Source of the DNA: Coptis chinensis | Lineage: Eukaryota > Streptophyta > Magnoliopsida > Ranunculales > Ranunculaceae | Assembly (NCBI GenBank): GCA_015680905.1 | Contig: CM027377.1 | Span: forward strand, 41,998,501 to 42,062,500 | Length of the DNA stretch: 64,000 nucleotides | Reading direction: 5' to 3' | Shown here: positions 1 to 13,585 of the stretch, piece by piece | Numbering within the stretch: the first letter of the stretch is position 1 | Layout: each line of letters opens with the position of its first letter | Position numbers and translations under genes: made by a program | The notes under the pieces: generated by a model | Told to the model about the DNA's origin: nothing | Databases searched by the model: none | The model's input: the letters and a program-made list of their open reading frames with translations, nothing else

Positions 1-170
1 TGCGTCTCATCTGCTTCCTTATCTCCCATTCCTTTCTTTGTTGAGTTCTCCCCATTATCTTCGCCACGCTTGCAACTCACTTTGTGTCATCTGTTCCTCT
101 TGTTGATTGCTCTCCTGATCTTTATTTCGTAACTCTTTCCCACCAGCAGTCTGTTCTTCTAGTGCCGCAT

Positions 171-1767
171 CTACCCTTGAGTTTCGACTCTTACATCGAT
201 GTTTCTTACTAGGTGTCTGCCAACCAGTTTAATTAATATTGTGAACTTCATGTACCTCATTGACCACTTCCTTTCCTTTTTAGTGTCTGTATTTTCGTGA
301 ATCAACTTGTTGCTCAGCTTCAGTTTGAGGTTTCTGTATCCATACCTTTGTAGTACTGTCTTCCTCCCTTTTTTTTGGACAACTGTGATCAGTGTGGCCA
401 AAGACTTCACAACACATACATCTCGGGGGCTTCCAGTTGTATTCAAAGGAGACTTTTTTATGCTCTCTCCTCGGTCCAAGATGGCAGGTATATCAATTTG
501 GATACGGGCACTTGGTATCAATCTCTACACAAAGTCTCGCATAAGATGTCCTCGACATATTCTCTGTTAGCCGATCAGTGAACATTGGTACTCCGATAGC
601 ACATCCTACTTGGCTGAAACCTTTTTTGTTCCACATTTCCATTGGCAACCCTTTTACTACAACCCAGATAGGAATGGTTTTGAGTTCACGTGTTTCTGCC
701 TCCTCAAAGAGCTTCCATGGCCTCACTACAAACAGGTGGCTAGCTATATGAAACGATCCAATATCTAGTGCTTCTTTCCTGTCATTATCATTCTGAAATT
801 TGAATGTGAACATATTGTCTCCATATGGTTTCATCACAAAGTTTTTAACTCTCCACGTACGACTTACTGTTTCCTTGACGAAGTTAAAATTCAGCCTTTT
901 GCCAACAAACGAACCAACAACAAGGTTTTCAAACCTTTTATTGACCTCTAAAAATTGAGAGCTGTTCACGTGTATTACTTGTTTACCATTCACAATCGCA
1001 GGAGGAATATATGAGAGTTCATCAGCACCCACTGCCTTATTGCCAATGATCTCAGCCCATGAACTCTTCTTTATATGCGGATTCGATGCATCCTCCTTTA
1101 TTTGTTCTTTCGCCTTGCTTGAATCTGATGACGAGGAGCCCATCAGGTCTGGTGGCTTCGTTGTTTCTTCACATCCTTCAGTACCGCATAGCATTAAGCC
1201 TTCATGGTTGTAGCCAGCAGCCGCCAACAAGTCCTTTGCGGCTTGTATTAGCTCTTCCACAGTTTTGTTGTTGATAAACCCCTCAGGTATATCTTCATTG
1301 TTGCCCACTCCTAATACATCCAAGAGTTTTTTCTGGACATATTCGATCTGATGTCCTTCCTTGCTAGCATCCAATTCCATAGATGCGCTATTCAGAGTAC
1401 CTACTTGGTTAGCTTCCTTTTGTAGATCCGACACCACTTCCAGATCTTGACCTTGTTTCGTCGAATCCACGTCCATATCATGATCTTGTTCCTTCTGTTG
1501 ACACGAAACCTCACCTTCCATATTTCGAATTTGTTTTTCTTCATGAACAGTACCGATTTGGAGGCTAGAGTTTCTAGCTTCCTTTTCCTTTTCACACAGA
1601 TGTCTTCTGAGTTTTTCCAAAGATCCTTCCCCATAATTCAGCCTCACATAATTCTCTATATCATCCTCATCAGATGAAATATCTTCTTCCTCATAAACCC
1701 TAGTTGGAGAGTTAGGGTTTGCTCCTGCAAAACCTCTAAAATCGTGTGTATTTTTCTGTTTTTCCAT
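171..1767 (-). pseudogene. LINE ORF1-like protein (DUF4283 + CCHC knuckle), frameshifted
   Basis: The reading frame opens at 1767 and runs 424 residues to 493. The N-terminal half is acidic and polar. The C-terminal half, from about residue 235 (SWAEIIGNK), matches the DUF4283 domain of plant LINE ORF1 proteins, with landmarks VVRPW and PIWVVVKGLPMEMW. The frame breaks after CPYPN near 495; the next frame continues with DIPAILDRGES. A second one-base slip in an A run near 455 moves to the frame coding a perfect CX2CX4HX4C zinc knuckle (CMCCEVFGHTDHSC, about 370-460). By family knowledge this is an RNA-binding chaperone of the retrotransposon. Any reverse transcriptase would lie left of base 1. 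Confidence 0.85.
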
Positions 1768-2562
1768 AATTTTGGGTTAAATTACGAAAATACCCCTAAG
1801 AACTTAATCACCCCTTATTTGCCACCATTAAAGCAAAAAAGCAACTTTGTTGGCCACAGTGTTCTTAGTTATGAGGTGCAACTGCAACAAGCAAGGCTTA
1901 ATGTCATTTGAGTTGTAGCTTGAAACAATTTCACTCATGTATTCTAGCCTGGGAAGGTTTTCCATGTTTACCATTTTTCTCCGGTTACTTTTAGAGAATG
2001 GTTTTGCGATTGGTTGCTGCTTTCCTTTGAAGCTTATATTTTTCTTCGATGGAAAATTCACTAAACCATTTTTTTCCTATCTTTTCGTTTTTTTTTTTCT
2101 TGTTTCAAGACCATAATGCAATGCCTTGCCATCTGTTTCCATTCGCGGTAGGTGTATTGGATATTTTACTAGATTGCGTGGGACTTATTCTTTTTAGGTT
2201 ATGAGGATGTTGGGTTAACTTTTTTTAAGTGTAATGCAATTGTTTTGTGGACCATATTATATTCAACTTGGGTTTACGCCAAGAAATATTACAAAGTGGG
2301 TAGCTCCATTATGTGATCTTTGGTTTTTTTTGTTTCTGCGTATATATATATCTAAAAGTAGTACTTGCAAATTTTGCTTTGGAAGGAAGCAACAACAAAG
2401 TACAACTGATAATGTATGTCTCACAAGCATGTCCTATATCCAATGGGACCCCAGTTTGACCACATAAAAATATTTCCCATGCATTGATTACTTGCATTTT
2501 TGCTTCAATCTTCTTTTAATTTGGATAATTATACTTACTAATGTCTCTTTTCTTTTCCAATT
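1768..2562. other. No gene recognised
   Basis: AT-rich DNA between the LINE start and the CACTA terminus. Short frames (for example minus strand 1828-2061) show no recognisable domain and no repeat of note is visible. It may be host sequence of the CACTA insertion or the remote part of the element whose end lies at 12409. Confidence 0.5.
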
Positions 2563-2583
2563 CACTATACCAAAATAGGACAT

Positions 2584-2925
2584 ACCTAACGGTCAAAAAC
2601 CGTTACTAAAAATATTTGTAACGGTTTTTTCGTCCAGATTTGAAGGCGTTGCTAATTGTTATTAATATTAAACGGCGGTTGAACCGTTACATAATTATTT
2701 ATTGTAACGGTTTTTTCCATAACTAAAAATATTTGCTAACGGTTTTCTTTGTTCAATTGTGTTACTCTTTTGTAACGGTTTTATAAAGTTAGTAACGCTT
2801 TTTTGTGTTACTGACTTATAAAATTTGTAACGGTTAATTTTCTTTTGGTAACGGTTTTGCTGCTTCGTAAGTGTTACTCATTGCAAAGATTCGTTACGGT
2901 TTTCTACCGTTACAAAACTATTCCA
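2584..2925. repeat. Subterminal AACGG repeats, left end
   Basis: Many copies of GTAACGGTTTT and inverted CCGTTAC-type units sit just inside the left terminus. In En/Spm-like elements such arrays are the binding sites for the TNPA-type protein. Partner array at 11205-11414. Confidence 0.8.
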
Positions 2926-3081
2926 TATGTAAAAAAAATAATTTCCCCTAAAACCACCATTTTTGGGAGACTACTGAACCTGTATAAAGATGCCCCCACT
3001 TATTGGGTATTCTGCAATCGTCCATAACATAAAGAAATCTCACAAGTACATTCAATCACATAATCTTTTATTAAAATAACA

Positions 3082-3285
3082 TCACCACCTTTTTTTTTTC
3101 ATAAATAGGACTTGCCACGAATGAAATACACATTGTTTTCCAATAAATGGGACTTGTTTTAAACTCAAGCTCTCAAACGCGTCATTTGTACGGATGTCCC
3201 ACCTTGAGTTGCAAGCATCAGGGGATGACTTTGGGATGGTATCATCAGAAAAGTCCCTTTCATCATATACACCAATAAAAATAAA
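3082..3285 (-). other. Unrecognised coding-like fragment inside the CACTA element
   Basis: The minus strand reads about 60 residues of protein-like composition (for example PKSSPDACNSRWDIRTNDAF). No family was recognised. It is on the same strand as the other captured exons and may be a further captured piece, but this is weak. Confidence 0.25.
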
Positions 3286-4514
3286 TAAAAGATAGTCAGG
3301 CAATAGAAAACAAATATGTATAGATATATACTTATATCCTATTCTTAAGTAGTAGCTCCTTATACTCAAACTACGGAATTCAGAAAAGAGAATATGGTAG
3401 CAGACTAGTAGCAATAGAAGTATAGTATAGACATGAAAGTTTATGTAACGCCCCAAAACCCTATAACCTTGTCAGACACCTTGACGAAAGACATAAAAAT
3501 TTCGGCAAAATCTCCTTTGTATTTTCAACATTTCATAGATATAAATCCTGTCATAACCTGAAAATCAAATAATATACTTCCATAACATATATTAAAACCT
3601 CAGACCTCAGTTGTAAACCCACCTACTCAAATATATATTGATTCATAGAACCAGCTACTTAACCATCTCGACCAATGCCAGTTAAGTCAAATAACCAATT
3701 CTCGAATCAAAAAGACACCACAAATTATATACCAAAATTAAAATGAAAACAATATATACATCACTTCCACTTATATCAGTGTTATACACCTCTATTAGTT
3801 CCAATCAGAGATACCACACTTCAAATATATATACATCATACTTTCATACTACTCACATACCCATCTTCCAAAACAAAACTCGTGAATATTCCAACATCCG
3901 CATACAATTGTCACATATGAAACGAAAGAAAACCACACAAGGACCTTACCTTTCATTAACTGCTAGGTCCCCCTGTTGTTGTTTCTACATCTACGTTCCG
4001 AACGCTTAAAGCTAGTTCCTCACTTTCGGAGGCATTTTAGTTCCTTATTCCTATAACAAAATAACTGAAGTAACATATACGCGATTATACACAATAACTA
4101 CATTTAACATTACTTTTACCTTTAACCAAGTTAGTTTCATAGGGTAGACATAACACAAAAAACCAGTCCAATCAACACAAAAAGTCAGAACCAGCACATT
4201 CACTTGATCAAAGACAAAGTTCAAACCATGCTTGCTCAGTCAAAACCCACAAAATAATTACACCAAAAGAAATGACACTATCATGCTAGCCTATTCATGA
4301 TTATGCAAGTACAAGGTCAATCTAAATCAAAGTGTCTACACAGAATAATATACTCACCATGCCATGCTTGGATTTCTTTTCCCCGAAAACTTTCATCTGC
4401 AAATCACCGCCACCGATAATACATAATTTCTATGTATGCATCATTATTGGTTTTTAAATAGTTCCCTTAAGAAAAGCTAAAATCAGCTCAATGATCCAAG
4501 AAAAAAAAGCACTA

Positions 4515-4736
<222 letters not shown>

Positions 4737-5069
4737 TTAATGTAGAGCAGAATAAATTACGACACATGAGCATATTGTTGTCATTAACCTTAATAATTAC
4801 CATCCATAATACTAAAATATGCAATGCAATTTACTTTCAGAGCTAGAAACTAGAAGAAGAAAAGGCACTACATACTAATTCCAAGTTCATATATGCATTC
4901 ATTGTACAATGATACATCTAAAACATATAAAACAGAAATGGGTTGAGTGGCTAAGGTTTTATATACTAAAATGTTAGTTGCTTTTTTTTATGTAACATTA
5001 ATTAAGTAAGTAAATATGCAAGGATGAGATGATTCTTTAAGTGTTCAAGAAGAATTCATTGCAAGATCA

Positions 5070-5249
<180 letters not shown>

Positions 5250-6088
5250 TTAATTTAAAAATAAAATATCTAATTGCCCAAAAAAAAGTAAAACCCCTAA
5301 ATACATGTTTAGCCTTCCTTTGATTAGGTCCGATTAGCAATGAAGAAAACTTTTGCCACATAATCACGATAGATCGCTACAAGAATATAGCCTCACCTCA
5401 ATTAGATGAACTATGAGAATTAATAATGGATGTCGACACATAAAAAGTATAACATCTCATATAGAAAATAGAATGTCTCATGAGTTCTTTGTACTTCGAA
5501 TTTTTTCTTTTTAATACAATTACCCTTAGCAAAAAAAAAAAAGAATGTCTCATGAGTTGTTTCCTTGGATTAGTTTGGGATGGTGTCAAATGGATTTCAA
5601 TATGATAAGTTAACGAGTAGTTAACAAAGAGAAAAACAACCAAAGAACGAGTAATTTCAATATGATAAGTTAGCTTGGTACATGTCCGAAGTCTCCACGA
5701 CTCATCAGGCGCGACTTTTTAGTCACAACTGCTTTAGTTCCTTTTGGAGGAAACTTACTAATAAGCCTTTCAAATAAGGATCCAAGGGGGCTCCACGTCC
5801 TAGCCACCACTCCAAAGGAATGGCGCCAGCGATGTTGCCAAACCGGAAAATAGGAGTTAAGAAAGTAAAAGCCAAAGACAGTCAGATCTAGTGAGGAGCT
5901 TGAGTTAAAGGCTGCAGAAGTTGAAGATCAGTTATTGTGCAAGGGTTTAATAAAACTATATATGGTCACCACATAACGCGGTATGGCCTTAAACTGCTTT
6001 TCGTCACACGTTCTTAAAAGAAGGACAACTTACTTGGACTGAATATCAAAACAAGGATAGTTACCAATCAAAAGAATATAAATCTTGT

Positions 6089-6091
<3 letters not shown>

Positions 6092-6168
<77 letters not shown>
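6092..6168. repeat. (TA)n microsatellite
   Basis: Uninterrupted alternating TA for about 77 bases. A translated IYIYIY frame across it is an artefact. Confidence 0.98.
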
Positions 6169-6171
<3 letters not shown>

Positions 6172-8130
6172 GGTATATGAAGAGCGTGATTAGTATTAGT
6201 CTCTAGTCTGCAGTATATACACTTTACTGAATTAAAACCCAAGAAAGCAACAAACATTTACTTAATCAAAATCAAATCTATGAGTCTATAGTAAACAAAA
6301 GATCCATATGCAAATAATGAAGAATAGCTAGCGGTGAAAAAAAAAATAACAATAAAACTTTTAATGGCTCTCATGTTTGAACTACTAAACTAAGGAATCC
6401 CGTACCTCCAATGAAGTAACAACAACTTGATAATAGGTGAATGTAGTGGGAGAGACCTCCATTTATAGTAGTCCTTCCAACATCTCAATTTGCATTGAGA
6501 TTGGAATTACTTGGTTCTGCATATTTATTTCAAAAATAAATTAACATGTTAGGTAGCATCCAAATATAACTAACATGAGTTCTCGTAAACTTATTCCTTG
6601 GCGGTAGCCTATATCAAATTGTGACAATATGACATGCACTTGACTATGCACTATATTCAAGATGCCTGAGTAACAATGTCAAACCATCACTAATACTATA
6701 CTGTCAGCCTATATGCAACTCTAAATACCACAAACTAATATAGTCTTTGACTATGTGAGTGCATTCTATTAAATAAGCTAGCGAGAAGGATATGACAAAT
6801 AAGCATCTTAAGCGAGCATACTCTGCGTCCCACGAGAAACAAGCCTCATTGTCCAACTAATATTTTTTAGAGGAAAAGCAACCTGAATATATCTACATTA
6901 GGCCGATAATTAATATACTACAAGCTAATTCATATGACTCAACGTAATTTGCCTTTATTTAGCTTATTGATGCTTCCAGTCTTGTGGTGTTGTATTGACC
7001 GCTATCATTTCAACTGATAGGTCCTCCAAGCGACCAAGCTACATATATTTCACAAATGTCTTCTCCCGTCATTATCTATCATTTGTCATCCATCCAATTC
7101 CAATGTAACTGCTATTTCATATCCCGATCTTTTCAACCTAGTTGCAAAAGAAATTGAAGGGATCATAAGCGAATAATGATTGATTTGGCCAACCTCGTCT
7201 TCTCTACACTTGTGAATATAGCTTGGCTTTCTATGCCCCTCCCAGCAATCCTCTTCTGGTTGTTCTACTATCAGCCATTTTTTTCTTGTACCTAAATCCT
7301 TCACATTAGGCAGCTATGGTCTATATTCTATAACCTAAGTTTCAAGGCTTAGGAAAAGGTTGATGAAACAAATATGATGGGGTATTCTATAGTGTAAACA
7401 CGTCTGGCAAACTGTCGCCACTAATAGGGATAACTAGTATTAACACCCCTACTAATAGTATAATATGACGAAATAGTGATATAGAGCCTCTAAGATGCAG
7501 TGATGCACAATGCAGTGAAGCACGGATAGCAATACCAACTAAAATTTAGGGGTAAATAATATATTGTAACTTCGAAGTAACAAATGTTGCTCCTTTGTCT
7601 TGATCAAGGAAAATCTCATTTTCTATATCTGAGTAGTACACATCATACTGAACTAACACATGTACTAATCTAGGATAGGTGGCAGCACAGTGAGAAGTTC
7701 ACTGAGCCACTGAGGTACAGTTGGCAAACATTTTGAGGTAATGGGAACAGGATGAAGGGAAATTTAAGACTAAATCCCCTTAAAATCATAGTACAACAAT
7801 TAACTAAGCCTTGTCCATAACAGTTCCCAATTGAACCCCTCCATTATTGCTGCTGCCCTCCTACAGCTCCTCATACTGATCCATGGTACATCCACTTAAG
7901 AGCAACTACAATCCAAGTGATCACCTCGTCCTCTCCTCTCCTCTTCATCATAATTCTCCCAATATTTTCCTTAGTCTATACCTTCCTTCTCCTCATTTCA
8001 TATTTGAATATGTAATTGAACCTTACTTTTCTCTTAAGATGTGTAGATAAACTTTTTGTGTGCAAAAGTTGCGGGGAGGGATTTAATCAAACATCAAAAT
8101 TAAAAGGTGGATACCATGTAAAGTGGTTAC

Positions 8131-8215
8131 CTGTTTTGCCTTCTCAAATTGCCCACACTTCACATATGCATTTATGAGTGCCATGTAAATATGCTTCAGA
8201 GTTTGGAACTTTAGC
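8131..8215 (-). pseudogene. Pentatricopeptide-repeat gene fragment
   Basis: The minus strand reads TYMALINAYVKCGQFEKAKQ-like sequence (observed YMALINAYVKCGQFEKAKQ), a PPR helix pair, ending at a GT donor (GTAACC). A one-base shift separates it from the preceding VPNSEA. PPR proteins bind organelle RNA. Only one partial repeat is visible, so the source gene cannot be named. Same strand as the MetAP2 exons. Confidence 0.65.
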
Positions 8216-11039
8216 AGACTGCATTACTTCATAATCTTTGCAAGGTGTTCAATATTTATTAATTTTTGTAGTGAAGTATCCGCACCATATAGCATGTTCC
8301 GAGATCACAAAAGGCAAAATTACTATCCAAGGAAAGCGAGAAACATTTCAAAAAGACCACTACCGGTGAATTGAAGTGAGAAGAACATCATTTGATTTCT
8401 GCAATAGCAAAGGGTACATCGGTTGTTTAATAATACGGTTAAACAACTCGGGCCTGAACAACTAAGGACATCCAATACCTTAGAGACGAGAACTCGGGTT
8501 TAGGACCTAAGAAAAACCAATCAAATAAATGTATTTATTTACATGTCCTTTTAAAGATTAATCACGTTCCTTTGTTAATCTATCTTTGGGATCAAGGCAA
8601 CTACTCTCATAGTAGTAGGTAGTGATAGATTTGTTAAGAAGCACATTTTGTAGCCTAGAAAGGGACCTCCACGGGCTTGTCAAATAATGGCGTTTTATTT
8701 TCCATATATGTTACTAATAAAGAGAAATAAGCGATCAAACCAAATTCATTCCGAGAAGTGGCATGGCAGACCAAGCATGTCGATCGAGGCTTATATAACA
8801 ACAAAACAACCCGATGCTTGAGACCGGGGAGTGCTTACATGCCACCACACCATTCATACATATTACATCTGAATCCCCACATATAACAATTTTACATCAC
8901 CTTATTAATTTTATTATAAGCATGGATAATAAGATCCTAATTTCCACAAATCATGCTCTAAGATCCCAAGAAAACAGCAACATCGTGATGTAAGCAACCA
9001 TACTTAAATAACCTCGCACTAGAACCAAATTTTCAAATTGCTAAGGGGTGATATGAAGAACTTCGCCAAGCGCTTTGATCGTAGAATCACAGGCATGCAT
9101 ACTTCTGAATATGTGAATATACACAAGAATGTTACATTGGCTGCAATGTTTTCTCCCTCTTGTATCAACACTTTGCTACTTATTAAGCGGAAAAATGTTT
9201 ACCAAGCCGCGGGGTGAGAAATGGAACGGAGGTAGAAGGTGCATGAAGCTAATGAAAGAAGAGTTGGTGGTAGGAAACTTGTGTGGGAGTGTTTGGGAAG
9301 TCTCTAAATGATTGTTTATTAGGAAAGACATAGTTGCCACTATATTGGCGGAAAAAAAATTCGATCTTGGGTACCGAGGGAGAGCATAGGAAATATGCCC
9401 ATTGTGTAATTGCATTTTCAGTTACTAGATAAGACTTTATATCCTGAATTCTACTGATTGAACCTCGGATCTTTGTCTTCGCAATGTTGAACAAGATGAA
9501 CAAGAGGCTAGATCAACAATTGCCACGATTCTGCTCCCTCTTTCTCATACCACAAAACACCAGCTTTAACATCATGTAACAGCAGTCTCGAACACCACTA
9601 GTAATGTCATATGGTGCGTTCTTATTAAGTTAAAACTTCTGGATGAATTCTTTCAAAACTTCAAACCCTTAGCCAGATAGCATTAGATTTCAAATCATCG
9701 GACTGTTGTGTTTAGTCATCGTATGTGGAATATAACAACTAATCAAGTATGTTAACATAAGGCCCACAAAAAATTCAACATCAGCATTATCTTCTATGTG
9801 TGAAAATGTTTCTTAGATGGTATACAGATAATATACCTTGACAATATCTTGTTCACGTTAGGAGTTACTTATTAGGTAGCTGAAAGTCTGACAGTCCGGT
9901 TTCACGTCTGCACCTTTCATTTTACGGCTTTCTTCAGAATATAAGACTTATAAAGCGAAATTTAGTAATATCAGAAGTCAGAATGAAGAAATTGTTGAAA
10001 TATACAAACATGTAAGTGAGAAAAACAAGTAAAGTGAACACTGAGTTGGACTTGTACTTAGCATACTCTAATGGTCTGTCTCTTCACAAGCTAGTAACCA
10101 AAACATAATTGAAAAGTAAACCGAGGCTCCTCAAGCACAAAGTTTAAATGTGTTATCTTCTTTAGTACCACATAAACTACTGGATCAACAAAACAATACC
10201 GGCAATTTCTTGAATAGTTAATGTAAACTTGCGGGGGATTGAGTATCCTAGTCGGTAAGGCAAATAGACCAACCCTAGCCAATGAAAATAAAGCCTAGTT
10301 CCAATAGGGCAGCAACAGCAAGAGAAGAAATAAGACAACTGCGTATTATTTAAACTACAAATTAGAAAATCCAAAGTTTCAATGAAAAACTAAATTCCAG
10401 AATCTAGACAACAAGATGGTTTTGCTTCGACAATCAGAGTTAATCAGCAAACATATACATTCTATTGCAAAATAAGTGTATACATTACACTTACATAAAT
10501 ATCTAAAAGAAAGCCACACTTAAACCCAAATTAAAGCTTATTTTCAATAAACAAATCCAATCACCACTCCACTAACAACAACAGCAAAAATAAAAAGATT
10601 GCTTACACTATTATCAACACGCTTGAAAAGAAACAAGAAAGTAAGTCCAACCCCAAGCTATTCAGCTCTTCACAGTTCCACCTGCACATTCCCAACCAAA
10701 GGTAAATTCATTATAATTTACGGTTTTCACAGTACTAAAATTGCACAAAAACTGAAAAGAACTCAAAATGCACCTTCATTTGAAGATTCCGACGATAGCT
10801 GTGGAGAGAAACAAAGGGCATAGACTCAATACCACAAACTACTAGGAAGAGAGTAATAAAAACAAGGAAAAGAGGAAATAACAATAAACACAAAATTATA
10901 AAATCACACCTTTAGTTATAACTGCAGTAACTAACACCCAAGTTAATTTCAAAATAAACATCTAGTAGTAGTGAGAAAACGCGGAAAAGAGATATTAGAT
11001 GTAAAGTTGAAATCCATAGAAGAAGAAGACGAAGCAAGG
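8216..11039. other. CACTA interior without recognised exons
   Basis: Frames such as 9129-9311 (+) and 7086-7304 (-) in this element have no recognisable domain. The sequence looks like intron or noncoding filler between captured pieces. Confidence 0.45.
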
Positions 11040-11150
11040 AAATTACCAAAATAAGCGTTAGCGGCCAGTCTTTGACCCCCAAGAGTTGTTGTTGAGAGAG
11101 GCGATGAAAATTATAGGAGAGAAGGAGATGAGAAAGAGAGAAGAGCGTAA
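11040..11150 (-). other. 5'UTR / first-exon-like stretch of the captured chimera
   Basis: Read on the minus strand, a CT-rich leader (CTCTTTCTCATCTCCTTCTC) is followed by a short open stretch ending at a GT donor near 11045, then a long AT-rich stretch. It sits just inside the right terminus and points into the element in the same direction as the PPR and MetAP2 exons, as a chimeric transcript start would. Confidence 0.4.
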
Positions 11151-11204
11151 TTATTTTATTCTTTCCCTCTCACCGAAAATTCTAATTTTGCGTCTTATTT
11201 TCAA

Positions 11205-11414
11205 TTTTTCATAACCTTTACGATTTGTTTACGATTAATGGGCCGAAGCAAAAGTTTTAAAAACGTAACAAATTAATTCTCAAATGCAGTAAAATTAACG
11301 TAACACTTTATAAATTAATTTAACGCCCATAAAACGTTAGGAACCTAGTTACACTTAAAAACCGTTAGTTACTGAAAAACTTATGCGTTACTAATATCCT
11401 GTTTTGGTGTAGTG
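11205..11414. repeat. Subterminal repeats and right terminus of CACTA element
   Basis: Repeated TTACGTT, AAACGTTAG and AACCGTTAG-type units mirror the left array in inverse orientation and end with TCCTGTTTTGGTGTAGTG. Confidence 0.8.
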
Positions 11415-12409
11415 ATTTGTTGTTTTTATCAGATTGGCAGATTGGTTGGCGGTATATTGATAAAGAAAACTTGGGTGGATGTTGTTCGAATCGGCAAATT
11501 ATGGAAATTTGGCCAAAATCTTATTTTTTGAAGAACTAATATTATTTAGTTGATGGCTTTGAAGATTTTGTAATTCAGTATATTGGAAGAGACTAATTGT
11601 ATGGATGCTCAAATAATGATTTTGGATGATCTTAATTAATAAAATATATTTTGCTATAATTTATTGTGAATGAATACATCTGATCGGTGTTTTTAGTTTA
11701 ATCATAAATTGTATTGGGCAGGTTTATATAAATTGAAATGATTCAAAATAATGCGTAATACCTATTATATATATGAGTAAACCCATTTGCAATGCCGAGC
11801 TCGTTGTAAAAGAATTAGGGTCTTTGCAAATGTGTTTAAACAATTACCAACACATACATTTGGTGCGGCTAAAACCACTAGCGAGGGGTAGCTAAAAACA
11901 CACTTTTGGCAAGCGCTTTTAGTAGCTAATGGTTTAAACCTTTTTGCGACAAAAGACCTAGGGGTAGCTAAAAACACACTTTTGGCAATGCCCTTGGCGC
12001 AGCTAATGGTTTAAACCTTTTGTGACAAAGACCTGTAGCTAATGCTTTGCTTCTTTTGTGACGCCAGAGGGTGCAACTAAAAGTAACCCTTTTGCAACGC
12101 TAGCCGGTGCAGCTAAAAAGAACATTTTGCAACGCCAATCGCTGCAAATAGTTTAAATATTTTAAAAATCATTTTAGTTTGGCAAAATACTTTAGCAACG
12201 CTAATAAAATAATAGCAATGGGACAAGGCGTTGCAATAACCTTCAAGCTTTTTTGGCGGCCAATTGTTGTATCTTCATTTAGCTTTTGTGACCCAATTTT
12301 TGCGCGCCTTTGGACGCCCACATTGGCGTTGCCATTGATCATTGGCAGGGCTTTTTCGTACTTGTAGCGACACCAGATGGCGTTGCAATTGAGCCTTTCT
12401 GTTGTAGTG
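11415..12409. mobile_element. End of a second CACTA element, inserted in gag
   Basis: The right border at 12409 reads, inverted, CACTACAACAGAAAGG, a CACTA-type terminus different from the 2563-11414 element. Inside lies 3'UTR-like AT-rich DNA (11415-11760, with an AATAAA near 11640) and then a subterminal array. The border falls inside the gag gene of the outer LTR element. The opposite end is not seen and is probably left of the window; the 2563-11414 element would then be nested within it. Confidence 0.7.
11785..12400. repeat. Subterminal array (GCAACGC / GCAGCTAAAA units)
   Basis: Imperfect copies of a unit combining TTTTGGCAAYGC with GTAGCTAAAA and TTTAAACC recur every 30-70 bp up to the terminus. 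The units differ in sequence from the AACGG arrays, so this belongs to a distinct CACTA family. Confidence 0.75.
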
Positions 12410-13537
12410 ATAGGTGGGTTGTGATAGTTATTATTAACCGAAACGATACCTCTATTAACATTATAATTATTATTGTTATAATTATTATAATTACCTTGTC
12501 CTTGTCTTTGTCTCTGGGGAGCTTGGTTGTAATTGGGTGTTGGCCTAACATTTTGATTATTATACCCTGGAGGTGTAACTTGTTGATTATTTCACCAACC
12601 GAAATTGAGGTTTTGTCTCCAAGGTGCGTTAGGTTCGCTATTAATGGAATAAATATTGTCCGGTTGTGCGGATGGATGTTCATAGACTAGAGGACAATAG
12701 GAGTCCGAATGCCCAGGACTCAAACAGAAATTACAGGGAATAGAGTTGACATTCATGACAGGGGTAGGCTTTTGTTGAACATCAATAGCCTCTACCTTTT
12801 TAGTGAGAGATTCAATTAAGTTTTTAAGCTCAGGATCGGGTTTCATCTCAAACATCCCGGCGGCCTTAACTGTTGAAGAAGAACTAGCAGAACGGGGGAT
12901 ATCGTCACTACGCCCCCAGTTATTATTGTGCTTTGTTTGATCTTCTAGAAATTTATAAGCCTATGAGGCTCCTTTACTAAGGAAACTACCCCCGTTCATT
13001 ATGTCAAGCACCGCTTTGTGGTGGTGTAACAATCCCTTGAAAAAGGCACAAACTAATGTGTCTTTCGCGAGGTTATGGTGTGGACACTCTATAAGAAGAT
13101 CAGTGAAACGATTCCAAGCCTCTGAAAATGATTCATGAGGATTCTATCGAAAGAAATGAATCTTGGAAAGAATTTCATCTGTCTTCAGTGGTGGGTAAAA
13201 ATGTTCCATAAATAGTTGAATAAGTTTGGCCCATGAGTCCACAGAATTAAAGCAGGCAGTTAATCAAGACGCCGCCTTATCGGCTAAGGTGAAAGGAAAC
13301 ACCCTCAGTTTAATTTGTTCAGCACCAACCGTGAAATGTAGTAAGGACTTGGTCAATCCTACGCATGTGCTGATAAGGTTTTTCATGGTCTAACCCATGA
13401 AAAATGGGTAACAAATTAAATATATTTGGGGGGATTTGAAAATCCCCCACTGGGTCTGATAGAACGAGGCAAGATTTAGGGCTATCGTTCAAGGCTTTGT
13501 AAAAGTAGGAGAGAGGAGACTCTCTTCGTTCAGCCAT
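12410..13537 (-). pseudogene. gag of outer Athila-like element
   Basis: The start at 13537 (MAERRESPLS) leads into LVLSDPVGDFQIPPNIFNLL, shared by all three gag copies here. About 8 bp are missing near 13330 relative to the inner copy, giving a frameshift. In the gag frame a Trp codon is TGA at 13264-13266, the same site as in the inner copy. A zinc knuckle CNFCLSPGHSDSYC (CX2CX4HX4C) lies near 12725-12770. The C-terminal Q/N-rich tail is cut off by the CACTA terminus at 12409/12410. Confidence 0.88.
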
Positions 13538-13585
13538 TGTTTCAGGTGTGGTGTGTGGTATGCTAGCTAGAGGTGTAGTGATATG

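Noticed and set aside
6030..6257. Minus-strand frame of IYIYIY residues
   Set aside because: Translation of a (TA)n microsatellite.
11785..12400. CRISPR-like regularly spaced repeats
   Set aside because: Units are imperfect, occur in both orientations, abut a CACTA terminus and the DNA is plant nuclear; they are subterminal repeats.
12310..12690. Plus-strand frame of 126 residues
   Set aside because: Shadow of the minus-strand gag Q/N-rich tail and the CACTA array.
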